Part shown: positions 50,340 to 58,724 of the stretch, one piece after another
Position numbering within the stretch: position 1 is the stretch's first letter
How the letters are laid out: the number at the start of each line of letters is the position of its first letter
Assembly: GCF_923868895.1 (NCBI RefSeq)
Contig: NZ_OV350343.1
Location: forward strand, 2,418,001-2,482,000
Length of the DNA: 64,000 nucleotides
Origin: Halomonas sp. TD01
GTDB taxonomy: Bacteria > Pseudomonadota > Gammaproteobacteria > Pseudomonadales > Halomonadaceae
Direction of reading: 5' to 3'
Program-made: the position numbers and the translations under genes
The notes under the pieces: model-generated
The model's input: only the letters and a program-made list of their open reading frames with translations
Told to the model about the DNA's origin: nothing
The model's database searches: none

Positions 50340-51110
50340 TTACTCTTCGCCAAAGTAGCGAGCGAAAATTTCGTCGTAAGTGCCGTCTTCTTGAAGCTCA
50401 GCAAGGGCTTCATTGAATTTCTCAGCGAGTGCTTCGTCACGCTGACGGAAAGCGATGCCAAAGCCGTCACCGAAATACTCTTTTGGCTCGCTAATGCGCT
50501 CGCCAATCACAACGTACTCTGCTTCTTCACTTTCTAGCAGCGTAGACTGGCCGATAGGGAAGTCGAGGAACACGATGTCCAAACGCTGTGCTTCCATATC
50601 CAGCACCATATCATCAGCGGTGGAATAGCGGCTGATGCTGGCAACGCTGTTGAAGTTGTCGGTCACGTAATTATCTTGCAGCGTACCGCGCTGCACGCCA
50701 ATAGTTTTTCCTGCCAAGGTTTCTTCATTGGCTTCACTGATGTCCAGGCCGCTTGGTGCGAACCAGGCAGACGGCATAGTGATGTAGGGGTCTGAGAACA
50801 ACACCTGCTCGCGACGCTCATCGTTGATCGTCATGGAGGACATGATGGCATCGTAGTTACGCGACATAAGGCCAGGAATAATGCCGTCCCACTCTTGCTC
50901 AACCCATTCACAGGTTACACCGATGCGCTCACAAAGTGCGTTGCCAAGGTCGATATCAAAACCGGTCAGCTCACCATCGGCTGTGCGGAATTCCATTGGT
51001 TCGTAGGGAACGTCGACACCAATGCGTACATTGTCGTAGTCCCGCGCCTGGGCGGAAGAGGCCGCCGCAATGGCTAAGCCAAGCACAGACACTGTTAGTA
51101 ATTTTTTCAT
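50340..51110 (-). CDS. basic amino acid ABC transporter substrate-binding protein (first copy)
   Basis: This 256-residue periplasmic protein has a signal peptide (MKKLLTVSVLGLAIAAASSAQA) and the LAO/HisJ/AotJ pattern: PYEPMEFRTADGELTGFDIDLGNALCERIGVTCEWVEQEWDGIIPGLMSRNYDAIMSSM, with two Cys for the usual disulphide. The neighbouring permease and ATPase genes and nearby astE make arginine, ornithine or another basic amino acid the likely ligand. The start at 51110 has GGAG 8 nt upstream; the open frame extends nine codons more. It comes after the permease genes in the same orientation. Confidence 0.92.
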   Translation of the reverse strand: MKKLLTVSVLGLAIAAASSAQARDYDNVRIGVDVPYEPMEFRTADGELTGFDIDLGNALCERIGVTCEWVEQEWDGIIPGLMSRNYDAIMSSMTINDERREQVLFSDPYITMPSAWFAPSGLDISEANEETLAGKTIGVQRGTLQDNYVTDNFNSVASISRYSTADDMVLDMEAQRLDIVFLDFPIGQSTLLESEEAEYVVIGERISEPKEYFGDGFGIAFRQRDEALAEKFNEALAELQEDGTYDEIFARYFGEE

Positions 51111-51278
51111 TCTTATACTCCGTAGAAACAGGTTCACTAGATGTGATCCCCTTTAACGTACCCTAGGTTGGGGCTTACGAAAAGAGGGAACGTTGCTATG
51201 AACCAACGTTTGTTTGACGGTACAACAAACGAGGCTGCTTTTATCGCTAGATACTTTTGTTTTCAGGTACTTTTGATA

Positions 51279-52010
51279 CTAGGTGTTTTGCGGCCGTAAG
51301 TGGGCCAGCAGCTTTTTCTCCAGGAAACGGAAGAAATACAGAATAGCAAACGTAAGACAAAGGTAGATCGCTGCTACAAATAAGAAGGCATCAAACGGTG
51401 CATAGAAACGGGCATAAACAAAGCGCGCAGCCCCTGTCAGATCCATTAGCGTGACAACACTGGCAATGGCGCTGGCATGCAGCATAAAGATGACTTCGTT
51501 GCCATAGGCGGGCAGAGCGCGCCGGAAGGCGCTGGGCAGAATAATACGCCGCATCATCAGGTTTTGTGACATGCCGTAGGCCCTGGCTGCTTCAATTTCC
51601 CCTTTGGATGTGGCTTTGATCGCCCCTCGGAAAATCTCGGTGGTATATGCTGCCGTGTTAAGCGTGAAAGCGATCAAGGCAGGGTAGAAAGCTTCCCGCA
51701 GGATTGGCCACAAAAATGTTTCCTGGATACCATCGATAAACACCACACCGTAGTAAATGATGTATAGCTGAATCAGTAGTGGTGTGCCACGAAAGACATA
51801 GGTGTAAAAGTAGATAGGTAAGCTAATCCATTTATGCTTCGAGCTGCGCATAATGGCAAGCGGTACTGCCAACACTAATCCCGCTACCAAAGAAAGGAAT
51901 ACCAGTTGGGTCGTCGTGACTAACCCTTCCCAGTAGTAGCCTAAGGTGGTGGGGGTGAAAATCAGGTTGCCAGCTAGCAGGTCGTTGAACCACGCAGAAA
52001 TATCTAGCAT
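51279..52010 (-). CDS. amino acid ABC transporter permease (HisM/AotM-like)
   Basis: This 243-residue membrane protein has about five helices and the family coupling loop EIEAARAYGMSQNLMMRRIILPSAFRRALPAYGNEVI (the EAA loop that docks with the ATPase). RGTPLLIQLYIIYYG is typical of the HisM/ArtM side. It starts at 52010, 1 nt after the stop codon of the first permease gene, so the two are tightly coupled; the longer frame from 52082 overlaps the other permease and is less likely. A GGGGG-type site precedes it. Confidence 0.92.
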   Translation of the reverse strand: MLDISAWFNDLLAGNLIFTPTTLGYYWEGLVTTTQLVFLSLVAGLVLAVPLAIMRSSKHKWISLPIYFYTYVFRGTPLLIQLYIIYYGVVFIDGIQETFLWPILREAFYPALIAFTLNTAAYTTEIFRGAIKATSKGEIEAARAYGMSQNLMMRRIILPSAFRRALPAYGNEVIFMLHASAIASVVTLMDLTGAARFVYARFYAPFDAFLFVAAIYLCLTFAILYFFRFLEKKLLAHLRPQNT

Positions 52011-52011
52011 C

Positions 52012-52713
52012 TCACTGCCCCCCGAAGCCGATGTCGTAACGTTTTTGTAGCCGAACGAAAATCCACTCGGATACGCTGGCAATTAGCAAATAAACCGCCG
52101 CTACAGGAAGTAGAAAAGCAAAGGGCTCATGGGTGGCTCGAGAAGCTTCTGCGGCCACGCGAACCATATCAGTCAAGCCAATTACTGATACGAGTGCGGT
52201 CGTTTTAAGCAGTACCATCCAGTTGTTGGATAAGCCGGGGAGTGCATGGCGCATCATTTGCGGAAAGCGAACACGCCGAAATAACAAGGCATTACTCATA
52301 CCGTACGCTTTTCCCGCTTCAATCTGGCCGTTATCAACTGCCATGAAAGCACCGCGGAAGGTTTCACCCATGTAGGCACCGAAAATGAACCCAATGGTGA
52401 TGACACCCGCTGCGAAAGCGTTGAAATTGATATAGATATCAATTTCATAGTTGTAGTAGAGCATGTCGCTAATGGCGTTAACGCCGATTTGACCACCAAA
52501 GAATAGCAACATCATTAGCACTAAGTCCGGCACGCCGCGAATCACGGTGGTGTACACCGTCGCTGTGCGCCGTAGGAACCAGTTGCGTGACATTTTGGCA
52601 GTCGCCGTTAACAAGCCAAGTACAATGGCTAGAATAAGCGACAGAACTGCTAATTGAAGTGTAACGCCCGCCCCTTCGATCAGGCGGGGGCCATAACCTT
52701 GCAAATCAAGCAT
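52012..52713 (-). CDS. amino acid ABC transporter permease (HisQ/AotQ-like)
   Basis: This 233-residue membrane protein begins GYGPRLIEGAGVTLQLAVLSLILAIVLGLLTA and has the RGVPDLVLMMLLFFGGQ segment typical of HisQ/AotQ permeases. Its coupling loop is QIEAGKAYGMSNALLFRRVRFPQMMRHALPGLSNNW. It would pair with the HisM-like permease. GAGG lies 9 nt before the ATG, and the ATPase gene stops 15 bp upstream. Confidence 0.92.
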   Translation of the reverse strand: MLDLQGYGPRLIEGAGVTLQLAVLSLILAIVLGLLTATAKMSRNWFLRRTATVYTTVIRGVPDLVLMMLLFFGGQIGVNAISDMLYYNYEIDIYINFNAFAAGVITIGFIFGAYMGETFRGAFMAVDNGQIEAGKAYGMSNALLFRRVRFPQMMRHALPGLSNNWMVLLKTTALVSVIGLTDMVRVAAEASRATHEPFAFLLPVAAVYLLIASVSEWIFVRLQKRYDIGFGGQ

Positions 52714-52728
52714 GGTGTGCCTCGCTGA

Positions 52729-53499
52729 TCAATATTTGGGGGCTAGGAACTGCTTTAAGCGCGGTGATTGCGGGTTGCCTAGCACTTCAGCAGGCGCGCC
52801 AGCTTCTTCTACCAAACCTTGGTGCAGATAAATCACTTTGCTGGATACATCGCGGGCAAAGCTCATCTCGTGAGTGACCACCACCATGGTGCGCCCTTCA
52901 TCGGCTAAGCCGTGCATTACCTTCAAAACGTCGCCAACCAATTCTGGGTCAAGGGCAGACGTCGGTTCATCGAACAGCATCACTTCTGGGTCCATCGCGA
53001 GCGCTCGGGCAATCGCTCCACGCTGCTGCTGCCCACCCGACATTTGTGCCGGATAGGCATCGGCGCGTGCGCTAAGCCCAACGCGTTCGAGCAGTGCACG
53101 TGCATGCTCGATGGCTTCTTTTTTGGGTTTTCCCAGGACATGAATAGGCGCTTCGATGATGTTCTCAAGCAACGTCATGTGAGCCCATAGGTTAAAACTC
53201 TGGAACACCATCGACAGTTTGGCACGCATTTGCACGACTTGCTTCCAATCAGCAGGTTCGCGGCCATGCTTGGTCGTTTTAAAGCGAATCTGTTCGCCAT
53301 GGACGAACAATTCACCCTCGTCGGGCTGTTCCAGGAGATTCATACAGCGCAAGAAGGTACTTTTGCCAGACCCCGATGCACCAATCAGAGTGATGACATC
53401 ACCCTTTTGGGCTTCGAGAGAGAGGCCTTTAAGGACTTCTGTGTCGCCAAAGCGCTTTTTTATATTGCGCACTTCAAGGGGAGTAGGCGTATCAGCCAT
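52729..53499 (-). CDS. amino acid ABC transporter ATP-binding protein (HisP/AotP-like)
   Basis: This 256-residue cytosolic ATPase has LIGASGSGKSTFLRCMN (Walker A), VFQSFNLWAHMTLLEN (Q-loop), AQMSGGQQQRGAIARAL (signature) and VMLFDEPTSALDPELVGDVLKVM (Walker B), then VVVTHEMSFA (H-loop). FQSFNLWAHMT and the extra insert FKTTKHGREPADW are typical of the HisP/AotP group. The start at 53499 has GGAG about 9 nt upstream; the open frame goes on to 53535. It is the first gene of the transporter operon on the minus strand. Confidence 0.93.
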   Translation of the reverse strand: MADTPTPLEVRNIKKRFGDTEVLKGLSLEAQKGDVITLIGASGSGKSTFLRCMNLLEQPDEGELFVHGEQIRFKTTKHGREPADWKQVVQMRAKLSMVFQSFNLWAHMTLLENIIEAPIHVLGKPKKEAIEHARALLERVGLSARADAYPAQMSGGQQQRGAIARALAMDPEVMLFDEPTSALDPELVGDVLKVMHGLADEGRTMVVVTHEMSFARDVSSKVIYLHQGLVEEAGAPAEVLGNPQSPRLKQFLAPKY

Positions 53500-53740
53500 A
53501 ACAGTGGCTCCAGTACAGGGTTGCCGCAGCAGCAACAGGTTTAAAACACGTGCTTGATAGGCGGCTGGCGCGAAAAAAGGGGCGATTCTATCAGGCCTTG
53601 CGCATATTGCGTGCTTTCCTTATGTGATAAATAAGAAAAACGTTCGTTTTAATGCACATTGCTAAGCCTGGAATAGCCTCTACGTTATTGTTGTTAAAGC
53701 AGTTTTTAACAGTTTTTGCTTGGTAATAGCGTGTGAATCG

Positions 53741-54724
53741 TTAGCTGGCGTGGGTAGGAACAACCAGCAGCGCTGCCCGCGCGCCAATTTCTACCTTTGC
53801 ATTCGGAAATACCACATGCAGTGGCGCGTCTCCAACAATAAAATCACCCGCTACGCTATCTTTTGCGAGACAAGTGCCCGGCTCAAAGCGGCTGAAATTG
53901 GGGACGTCTTCGTCAAAACAGAGACTAAATGTTTCCGCCTGACGCATTAGTTCATGTTGAACTTGGAAAAACGTCATTGTTTCAGCAGGCTTTTTAGGTG
54001 GCTGTTCCCCAGCGCTAAGAGCGCTAATAAGCGTTAACATTGGCGCTAATGCAGCCATATCGTTTTCTCCAAACGGTGCAACTCGGCCTAACTCGAAGGT
54101 GAAGGCTTGGGCTGCGTGGAAGTGCTTACTATAGTGAGAAAACGTCCAGCTATGCTGGTGCTGGTGTAGCACCGCTTGCATATCCGCCGCTGCGAGCCAT
54201 TCCCAGTGCTCTGGGTCGATCACGGTTTCCGCGTAGGGCTCTACGACGAAGCGAGTGTAGAGGCTGCCGCGAATAGCCGTGTGTAAATCGTAGTGAAGTT
54301 TGGGAAGTGCCTGATGACGATCATAAAAGGCATCTACTGCAGACATTAGCTCGCGAGCCCGATCAGGTTCTTCGCCTGTGTCGGACAATTCGCGCTGAAA
54401 TAGGCGGTTGAGGTTAGTCGTAATAAACCGTTGCTGGGTCTTTAGGGCAGGAATATTGCCTAAAATCACTAGCACGGGGGCTCCAATGGTTACCGTGCCT
54501 GCCTCTACCGCAGATAGCCAGTTACCCAGTAGTTCCACGGGGGCTGTTTCGTTACCGTGTATCGCGGCTGAAAACACGCAGGCGTGAGCCGCTGGGTGAA
54601 TGGCTGCCGGAGTTATCTCTAAGATACCCGGTGCATGCAATTGGTAGGTGCCGCTGCCAAAGCGGCCTGACCGCGGAGAAGGGTGTTTGTCATCGAGTGT
54701 CCAATCAAGCCATTGGCCAAGCAT
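53741..54724 (-). CDS. astE: succinylglutamate desuccinylase
   Basis: AstE is the last step of the arginine succinyltransferase pathway, releasing glutamate and succinate. The 327-residue zinc enzyme shows AAIHGNETAPVELLGNWL (His and Glu ligands), GNIPALKTQQRFITTNLNRLF, LHYDLHTAIRGSLYTRFVV (third ligand His), and AFTFELGRVAPFG with the catalytic Glu. AAGGAA lies 7-8 nt upstream. The other ast genes are not here. Its place ahead of a basic amino acid ABC transporter supports an arginine/ornithine theme for that transporter, though a gap of about 240 bp separates them. Confidence 0.93.
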   Translation of the reverse strand: MLGQWLDWTLDDKHPSPRSGRFGSGTYQLHAPGILEITPAAIHPAAHACVFSAAIHGNETAPVELLGNWLSAVEAGTVTIGAPVLVILGNIPALKTQQRFITTNLNRLFQRELSDTGEEPDRARELMSAVDAFYDRHQALPKLHYDLHTAIRGSLYTRFVVEPYAETVIDPEHWEWLAAADMQAVLHQHQHSWTFSHYSKHFHAAQAFTFELGRVAPFGENDMAALAPMLTLISALSAGEQPPKKPAETMTFFQVQHELMRQAETFSLCFDEDVPNFSRFEPGTCLAKDSVAGDFIVGDAPLHVVFPNAKVEIGARAALLVVPTHAS

Positions 54725-54850
54725 GAAGTTTTCCTTGAGCAGGGAGCGTCAGCTTTTTGTAATGCTGTACCTTTAACATGATGAAGCTTAACCACAAGGG
54801 GGGACGTCGATAGCATGAAAAACGCAGGTGCGAACATGAAAATTCATCGA

Positions 54851-54888
54851 TAAAAAAACGCTTATGCGCAGTATTGCATAAGCGTTTT
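54851..54888. terminator. bidirectional intrinsic terminator
   Basis: AAAACGCTTATGC (54855-54867) and GCATAAGCGTTTT (54876-54888) form a perfect 13-bp stem with an 8-nt loop and A/T runs on both sides. On the minus strand it ends the hemerythrin gene with seven T residues. Confidence 0.9.
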
Positions 54889-54917
54889 CATGTTTAGCTT
54901 TTGCTAAATTTATTCGT

Positions 54918-55358
54918 TTATTCTGAGCGTTGTCGCTTCATTTCTGATTGATATTGTGTGGCAAGCGACGACTTTTGCTGTTCTTTTAGGCCACGGCCTG
55001 CCAGTTGAAACACCTCTTGTTCCTCTTCATCCAGATGGTGGGTGACTAAATGCTGTAACTGCTTGGCGTGGGTTAACCAGTTCGTTGCGCTGTATTCGGT
55101 ATCGTCGAGGAGCTCTAACATTTCATCAATTTCATGGTGCTCTGCGACACTATGGCGAGCTTTTTCCTGGGTTAGATCGATATCCATCATGGGGATATAG
55201 AGTGAGCGTTCTTCGGCGTTGGCATGGTATTTAAGTTCGGCACGCACTTTTTGATAGAGCTTATCGCGCTCTTCGCTATCGCCTTGGGTTTCTACCAGGC
55301 GTGACAATAAATCCCGCTGGATGTCGTGATCTTTTCGTAATACTTCGAAAATCGTCAT
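54918..55358 (-). CDS. hemerythrin HHE domain protein
   Basis: This 146-residue four-helix protein has the HHE cation-binding pattern: VLRKDHDIQRDLLSRL (His10), YHANAEERSLYIPMM (His and Glu), VAEHHEIDEMLELL, and HLVTHHLDEEEQEVFQLA (His and Glu ligands). Such proteins bind a di-iron centre and act in oxygen, nitric oxide or oxidative stress responses. GGAG lies 8 nt upstream of the ATG. It is followed by a strong terminator and so is a single-gene unit. Confidence 0.9.
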   Translation of the reverse strand: MTIFEVLRKDHDIQRDLLSRLVETQGDSEERDKLYQKVRAELKYHANAEERSLYIPMMDIDLTQEKARHSVAEHHEIDEMLELLDDTEYSATNWLTHAKQLQHLVTHHLDEEEQEVFQLAGRGLKEQQKSSLATQYQSEMKRQRSE

Positions 55359-55689
55359 GCCTGTCTCCGTGGCTGCTCTTAGGGGATTCTTCGGGGTCTT
55401 TCTCCGATGCTGTTTTGGTAGCGGAAACTGTTGAACAAGATGAATGCAAAATAGATAGATGTAGAAAAGCTAGTGCTGAAGCGCTGAAAGCGCAAGGCGA
55501 GAACGGGGGGTGTCCATCGACAAAATCGAAGGAGGGCATCGAAAACATTCGCTTTTTTCTACGCTGAGCTGAGCTATGTTGTTAACAAACTTCGGTAAGC
55601 CTAAGACATGTGAGACACAGCCCTAATGGTTAGCACTATTAACAGCACTACCAGATAACATGATTAGACAACACTGCAAGGAGTGAGTA
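55359..55689. other. divergent intergenic region, hemerythrin/wrbA
   Basis: This 331-bp region separates divergent genes and must hold both promoters. It has open frames on both strands (for example plus 55301-55567), but these lack ribosome binding sites and families. No clear operator is visible. Confidence 0.4.
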
Positions 55690-56289
55690 ATGACAAAGGT
55701 ATTGGTTCTTTATTATTCCATGTACGGCCATATAGATACGTTAGCTGCTGCGGTGGCGGAGGGCGCGAAAAGCGTTGATGGGGTTGAGGTTACTGTTAAG
55801 CGTGTCCCCGAAACCATGCCAGAAGAAGCATTCAAAAATGCAGGTGGTAAGCAGGACTTCACTACGCCAGAGGCGACTCCTCAGGAGCTTGCGGATTACG
55901 ACGCGGTTATTTTCGGCACCCCTACGCGGTTTGGCAATATGGCGGGTCAGATGCGTACTTTCTTAGATCAAACCGGTGGGCTGTGGGCCAATGGCGCGCT
56001 GCGTGGCAAGGTGGCTAGTGTGTTTACCTCTACCGGGACCGGCGGCGGTGATGAAATGACTATTACCTCCACCTGGACGACGCTGGCCCACCACGGCATG
56101 GTCATTGTGCCGATTGGCTATGGTATTGAAGAGCAGTTTGATATCTCCAAGGTGAGCGGTGGAACACCCTATGGCGCTGCCACGCTAGCTGGCGGCGACG
56201 GTTCACGTCAGCCAGACGATCGCGAACTGAAAATTGCCCGTTTCCAAGGTAAGCATGTCGCGGAAATTGCTGCGAAGCTGGCGAGCTAA
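55690..56289 (+). CDS. wrbA: NAD(P)H:quinone oxidoreductase type IV
   Basis: WrbA is an FMN flavodoxin-like enzyme that reduces quinones by two electrons. The 199-residue protein has [21 protein letters not shown] (FMN phosphate loop), [25 protein letters not shown], and [20 protein letters not shown], followed by [23 protein letters not shown]. Its length equals the family norm of about 198. AAGGAGTGAGTA precedes the ATG. An intrinsic terminator follows. It probably serves in oxidative stress defence, as might its hemerythrin neighbour. Confidence 0.95.
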   Translation: MTKVLVLYYSMYGHIDTLAAAVAEGAKSVDGVEVTVKRVPETMPEEAFKNAGGKQDFTTPEATPQELADYDAVIFGTPTRFGNMAGQMRTFLDQTGGLWANGALRGKVASVFTSTGTGGGDEMTITSTWTTLAHHGMVIVPIGYGIEEQFDISKVSGGTPYGAATLAGGDGSRQPDDRELKIARFQGKHVAEIAAKLAS

Positions 56290-56318
56290 CCCCGTCTACC
56301 AACACCCTAGAAGCGCAA

Positions 56319-56349
56319 TGCCTCACTGTTTTTACAGTGAGGCATTTTT
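56319..56349. terminator. intrinsic terminator after wrbA
   Basis: TGCCTCACTGT / ACAGTGAGGCA is an 11-bp stem with a 4-nt T loop, followed by TTTTT. It lies between the convergent wrbA and tartrate dehydrogenase genes. Confidence 0.9.
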
Positions 56350-56350
56350 G

Positions 56351-57424
56351 TTAGCCGCCAATACGTTCAGCAATCGCCTGGCCTAGGCTTAACGTATTAC
56401 CTTGCCCGCCAATATCGCGGGTGAGCACTTGGTTATTGCCTTCGCTCAATACATCTTCAATAACTTTTACCATCGTATCGGCGGCTTCTTGATAGCCCAG
56501 GTGCTCTAGCATCATGGCACCTGACCAGATTTGGCCAATGGGGTTGGCAATCCCTTTGCCTGCGATGTCTGGTGCACTGCCGTGAACCGGTTCAAACAAG
56601 CTGGGGAATTTGCCTTCTGGGTTGATATTGGCAGAAGGCGCAATGCCGATGGTGCCCGTGCAGGCGGGGCCAAGGTCTGAAAGAATATCGCCAAACAGAT
56701 TGCTGCCGACCACCACATCAAACCAGTCTGGGTGGAGTACAAAGTTAGCGGTCAGAATATCGATGTGGAATTTATCCACTGCAATGTCGGGATACTGCTT
56801 AGCCATTTCGGCAACCCGCTCATCCCAGTAGGGCATGGTGATTGAGATGCCGTTGGACTTGGTGGCTGAGGTGAGTTTTTTGCGCGGGCGGGTTTGAGCA
56901 AGGTCAAACGCATATTTCAGCACCCGATCAACGCCGACGCGGCTCATCACCGTCTCTTGAAGGACAATTTCACGCTCGGTGCCTTCGAACATCTTGCCAC
57001 CGACACTTGAATATTCTCCTTCGGTGTTTTCGCGCACCACGTAAAAGTCGATATCGCCTGGCTCACGACCTGCTAATGGGCTTTTGATGCCGGGCATGAG
57101 TTTGCAGGGGCGCAAGTTGATGTACTGGTCAAATTGGCGGCGAAACTGCAGTAGCGAGCCCCATAGCGAAATATGGTCAGGTACTTTATCGGGCCAGCCG
57201 ACAGCACCGTAAAACAGCGCATCAAAATCCTTGAGCTGCTCGAACCAGTCGTCGGGCAGCATTTTGCCGTGCTCTAAGTAGTAGTCACAACTGCCAAATT
57301 CAAACGTTGTGAATGCTAGGTCAATGTTGAAACGCTTTGCGGCAGCTTCCAGGGCGCGAATGCCTTCGGGCATCACTTCGGTGCCAATACCGTCGCCAGC
57401 AATGACTGCAATGCGGTGGGCCAT
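56351..57424 (-). CDS. tartrate dehydrogenase / D-malate dehydrogenase (decarboxylating)
   Basis: This 357-residue protein belongs to the isopropylmalate/isocitrate dehydrogenase superfamily. IAVIAGDGIGTEVMPEG is the N-terminal loop, GAVGWPDKVPDHISLWGSLLQFRRQFDQYINLRPCKL is specific to the tartrate/D-malate (TtuC/DmlA) branch, VVRENTEGEYSS is the substrate-binding Arg region, and the metal site is HPDWFDVVVGSNLFGDILSDLG. It oxidises tartrate, D-malate or related 2-hydroxy acids with NAD. AAGGAG precedes the ATG. The lipocalin gene ends 17 bp upstream and is likely in the same operon. Confidence 0.9.
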   Translation of the reverse strand: MAHRIAVIAGDGIGTEVMPEGIRALEAAAKRFNIDLAFTTFEFGSCDYYLEHGKMLPDDWFEQLKDFDALFYGAVGWPDKVPDHISLWGSLLQFRRQFDQYINLRPCKLMPGIKSPLAGREPGDIDFYVVRENTEGEYSSVGGKMFEGTEREIVLQETVMSRVGVDRVLKYAFDLAQTRPRKKLTSATKSNGISITMPYWDERVAEMAKQYPDIAVDKFHIDILTANFVLHPDWFDVVVGSNLFGDILSDLGPACTGTIGIAPSANINPEGKFPSLFEPVHGSAPDIAGKGIANPIGQIWSGAMMLEHLGYQEAADTMVKVIEDVLSEGNNQVLTRDIGGQGNTLSLGQAIAERIGG

Positions 57425-57441
57425 AGTGGCTCCTTCTGTTA

Positions 57442-58011
57442 TTAGCGTTCGGGGCAGGTTTGATCTTGTACGACGTCAATCAATTCATCGGTGGGGAAGT
57501 TAAGCTCGGTAGCGCGTTGGCGCAGGCGCTCTTTCTGTGCGCTATCCATGGTTGGCGTGCGGGAGAGAATCCATAGGTAGTCGCGGTTCGGGCCTGACAC
57601 CAGCGCCCATTGGTAGTCATTATCCAGTTCTAGAATGTTGTAGCCGCCGTAGAAAGGGCCAAAGAAACTGACTTTTAACCGCCCGACGTTTTCATCGTCA
57701 ATAAAGTAAGCACGGCCTTCGGCTTCATTCCATTCTTGTTCTGTAAGGTTGTACCCACGGTTGATAACGCGCACGCCGCCGTCGTCACGCAGGCTGTAGC
57801 TAGCCGTTACGCAGTCTAAGTCACGCTCAAAGGAGTGATCCAGGCGGGCGATTTCATACCATTGACCTAAATAGCGGTTAAGTTCAAAGCCTGTGACGGG
57901 TTCAGTGCCGTCAGGAATGCCGGTGCAGCCCGTTAATACAAGACTGCTGAAGGCCATAAACCCAGCGACTTTTCCCGCCTTCTTCCCAGATATTCGTGCG
58001 GAAGTGAGCAT
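57442..58011 (-). CDS. blc: outer-membrane lipocalin Blc
   Basis: This 189-residue lipoprotein has a lipobox (VLTGC, Cys about 29) and the lipocalin signature GQWYEIARLDHSFERDLDCVTASYSL. It continues with NRGYNLTEQEWNEAEGRAYF, VGRLKVSFFGPFYGGYNILELD and LVSGPNRDYLWILSRTPTM, as in E. coli Blc. It sits on the inner face of the outer membrane and binds lipids or hydrophobic ligands. AGGAG lies 7 nt before the ATG. A tartrate dehydrogenase gene follows. Confidence 0.93.
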   Translation of the reverse strand: MLTSARISGKKAGKVAGFMAFSSLVLTGCTGIPDGTEPVTGFELNRYLGQWYEIARLDHSFERDLDCVTASYSLRDDGGVRVINRGYNLTEQEWNEAEGRAYFIDDENVGRLKVSFFGPFYGGYNILELDNDYQWALVSGPNRDYLWILSRTPTMDSAQKERLRQRATELNFPTDELIDVVQDQTCPER

Positions 58012-58182
58012 TGCACGCTCCTAATTACAGCATGGTATATAAGTGTTAAATCTATCAGTATGGCGAAATAAGCGCTATGAACGGTTGCCTTTGGCGTCTC
58101 TTTTGCCGGAAGTAGGCGGAAATAGGCTATGGTATTTCTGTACTCAATAACCTCTTACAATCCCGGCAACAAAGGAGTGTTT

Positions 58183-58602
58183 ATGTGGCATCAACAAGAG
58201 ATTCACTTACCGGAAATGCCCAGGGGCTTTCATCTGATTACAAATGAAGTAGCCAGGGCACTGCCGTGCTTGGCTGAGTGCAGTCAAGGACTACTGCACC
58301 TGCAGCTAATGCATACTTCTGCTTCGCTTACTCTAAATGAAAATTCTGATCCTGACGCCCGTCACGACCTAGATGCCTTTATTCGCCGCTTAGTGCCCGA
58401 AGGGCTGAACTATTTCCGTCATACGCTGGAAGGGCCAGACGATATGCCTGCCCATGTGGCATCAAGCTTGCTGGGTACTCAGCTTACGCTAGCCATACGT
58501 GATGGCCGTTTGGCGCTGGGCACTTGGCAGGGGTTGTGGTTAGGTGAGCACCGAGAGCAAGGAGGTGCGCGCCGCATTTTAGTGACGCTAACTGGTCGCT
58601 AG
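58183..58602 (+). CDS. yjbQ: YjbQ family protein (secondary thiamine-phosphate synthase)
   Basis: This 139-residue protein matches YjbQ/UPF0047: QQEIHLPEMPRGFHLITNEV, GLLHLQLMHTSASLTLNENSDPDARHDLDAFIRRLVPEG, MPAHVASSLLGTQLTLAIRDGRLALGTWQGLWLGEHRE. The conserved HTSASL and the three His residues form the active or metal site. Members can act as a weak secondary thiamine-phosphate synthase; the main role is unknown. The start at 58183 has AAAGGAG 7 nt upstream; the open frame extends to 58129. Confidence 0.93.
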   Translation: MWHQQEIHLPEMPRGFHLITNEVARALPCLAECSQGLLHLQLMHTSASLTLNENSDPDARHDLDAFIRRLVPEGLNYFRHTLEGPDDMPAHVASSLLGTQLTLAIRDGRLALGTWQGLWLGEHREQGGARRILVTLTGR

Positions 58603-58724
58603 TGATAATTCGAACGTAGGCCTAGTAAACACACTATTTTTCCATTTTTCTTGCCATTTTGGTGCAGCCGTGAAGAATGATGCGCCTCCACTGTTTTAAT
58701 AACTGTAAAAAAGGCGTGTTACCT

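Noticed and set aside
55301..55567. 88-codon plus-strand frame between hemerythrin and wrbA
   Set aside because: It starts inside the hemerythrin gene on the other strand and lacks a ribosome site.
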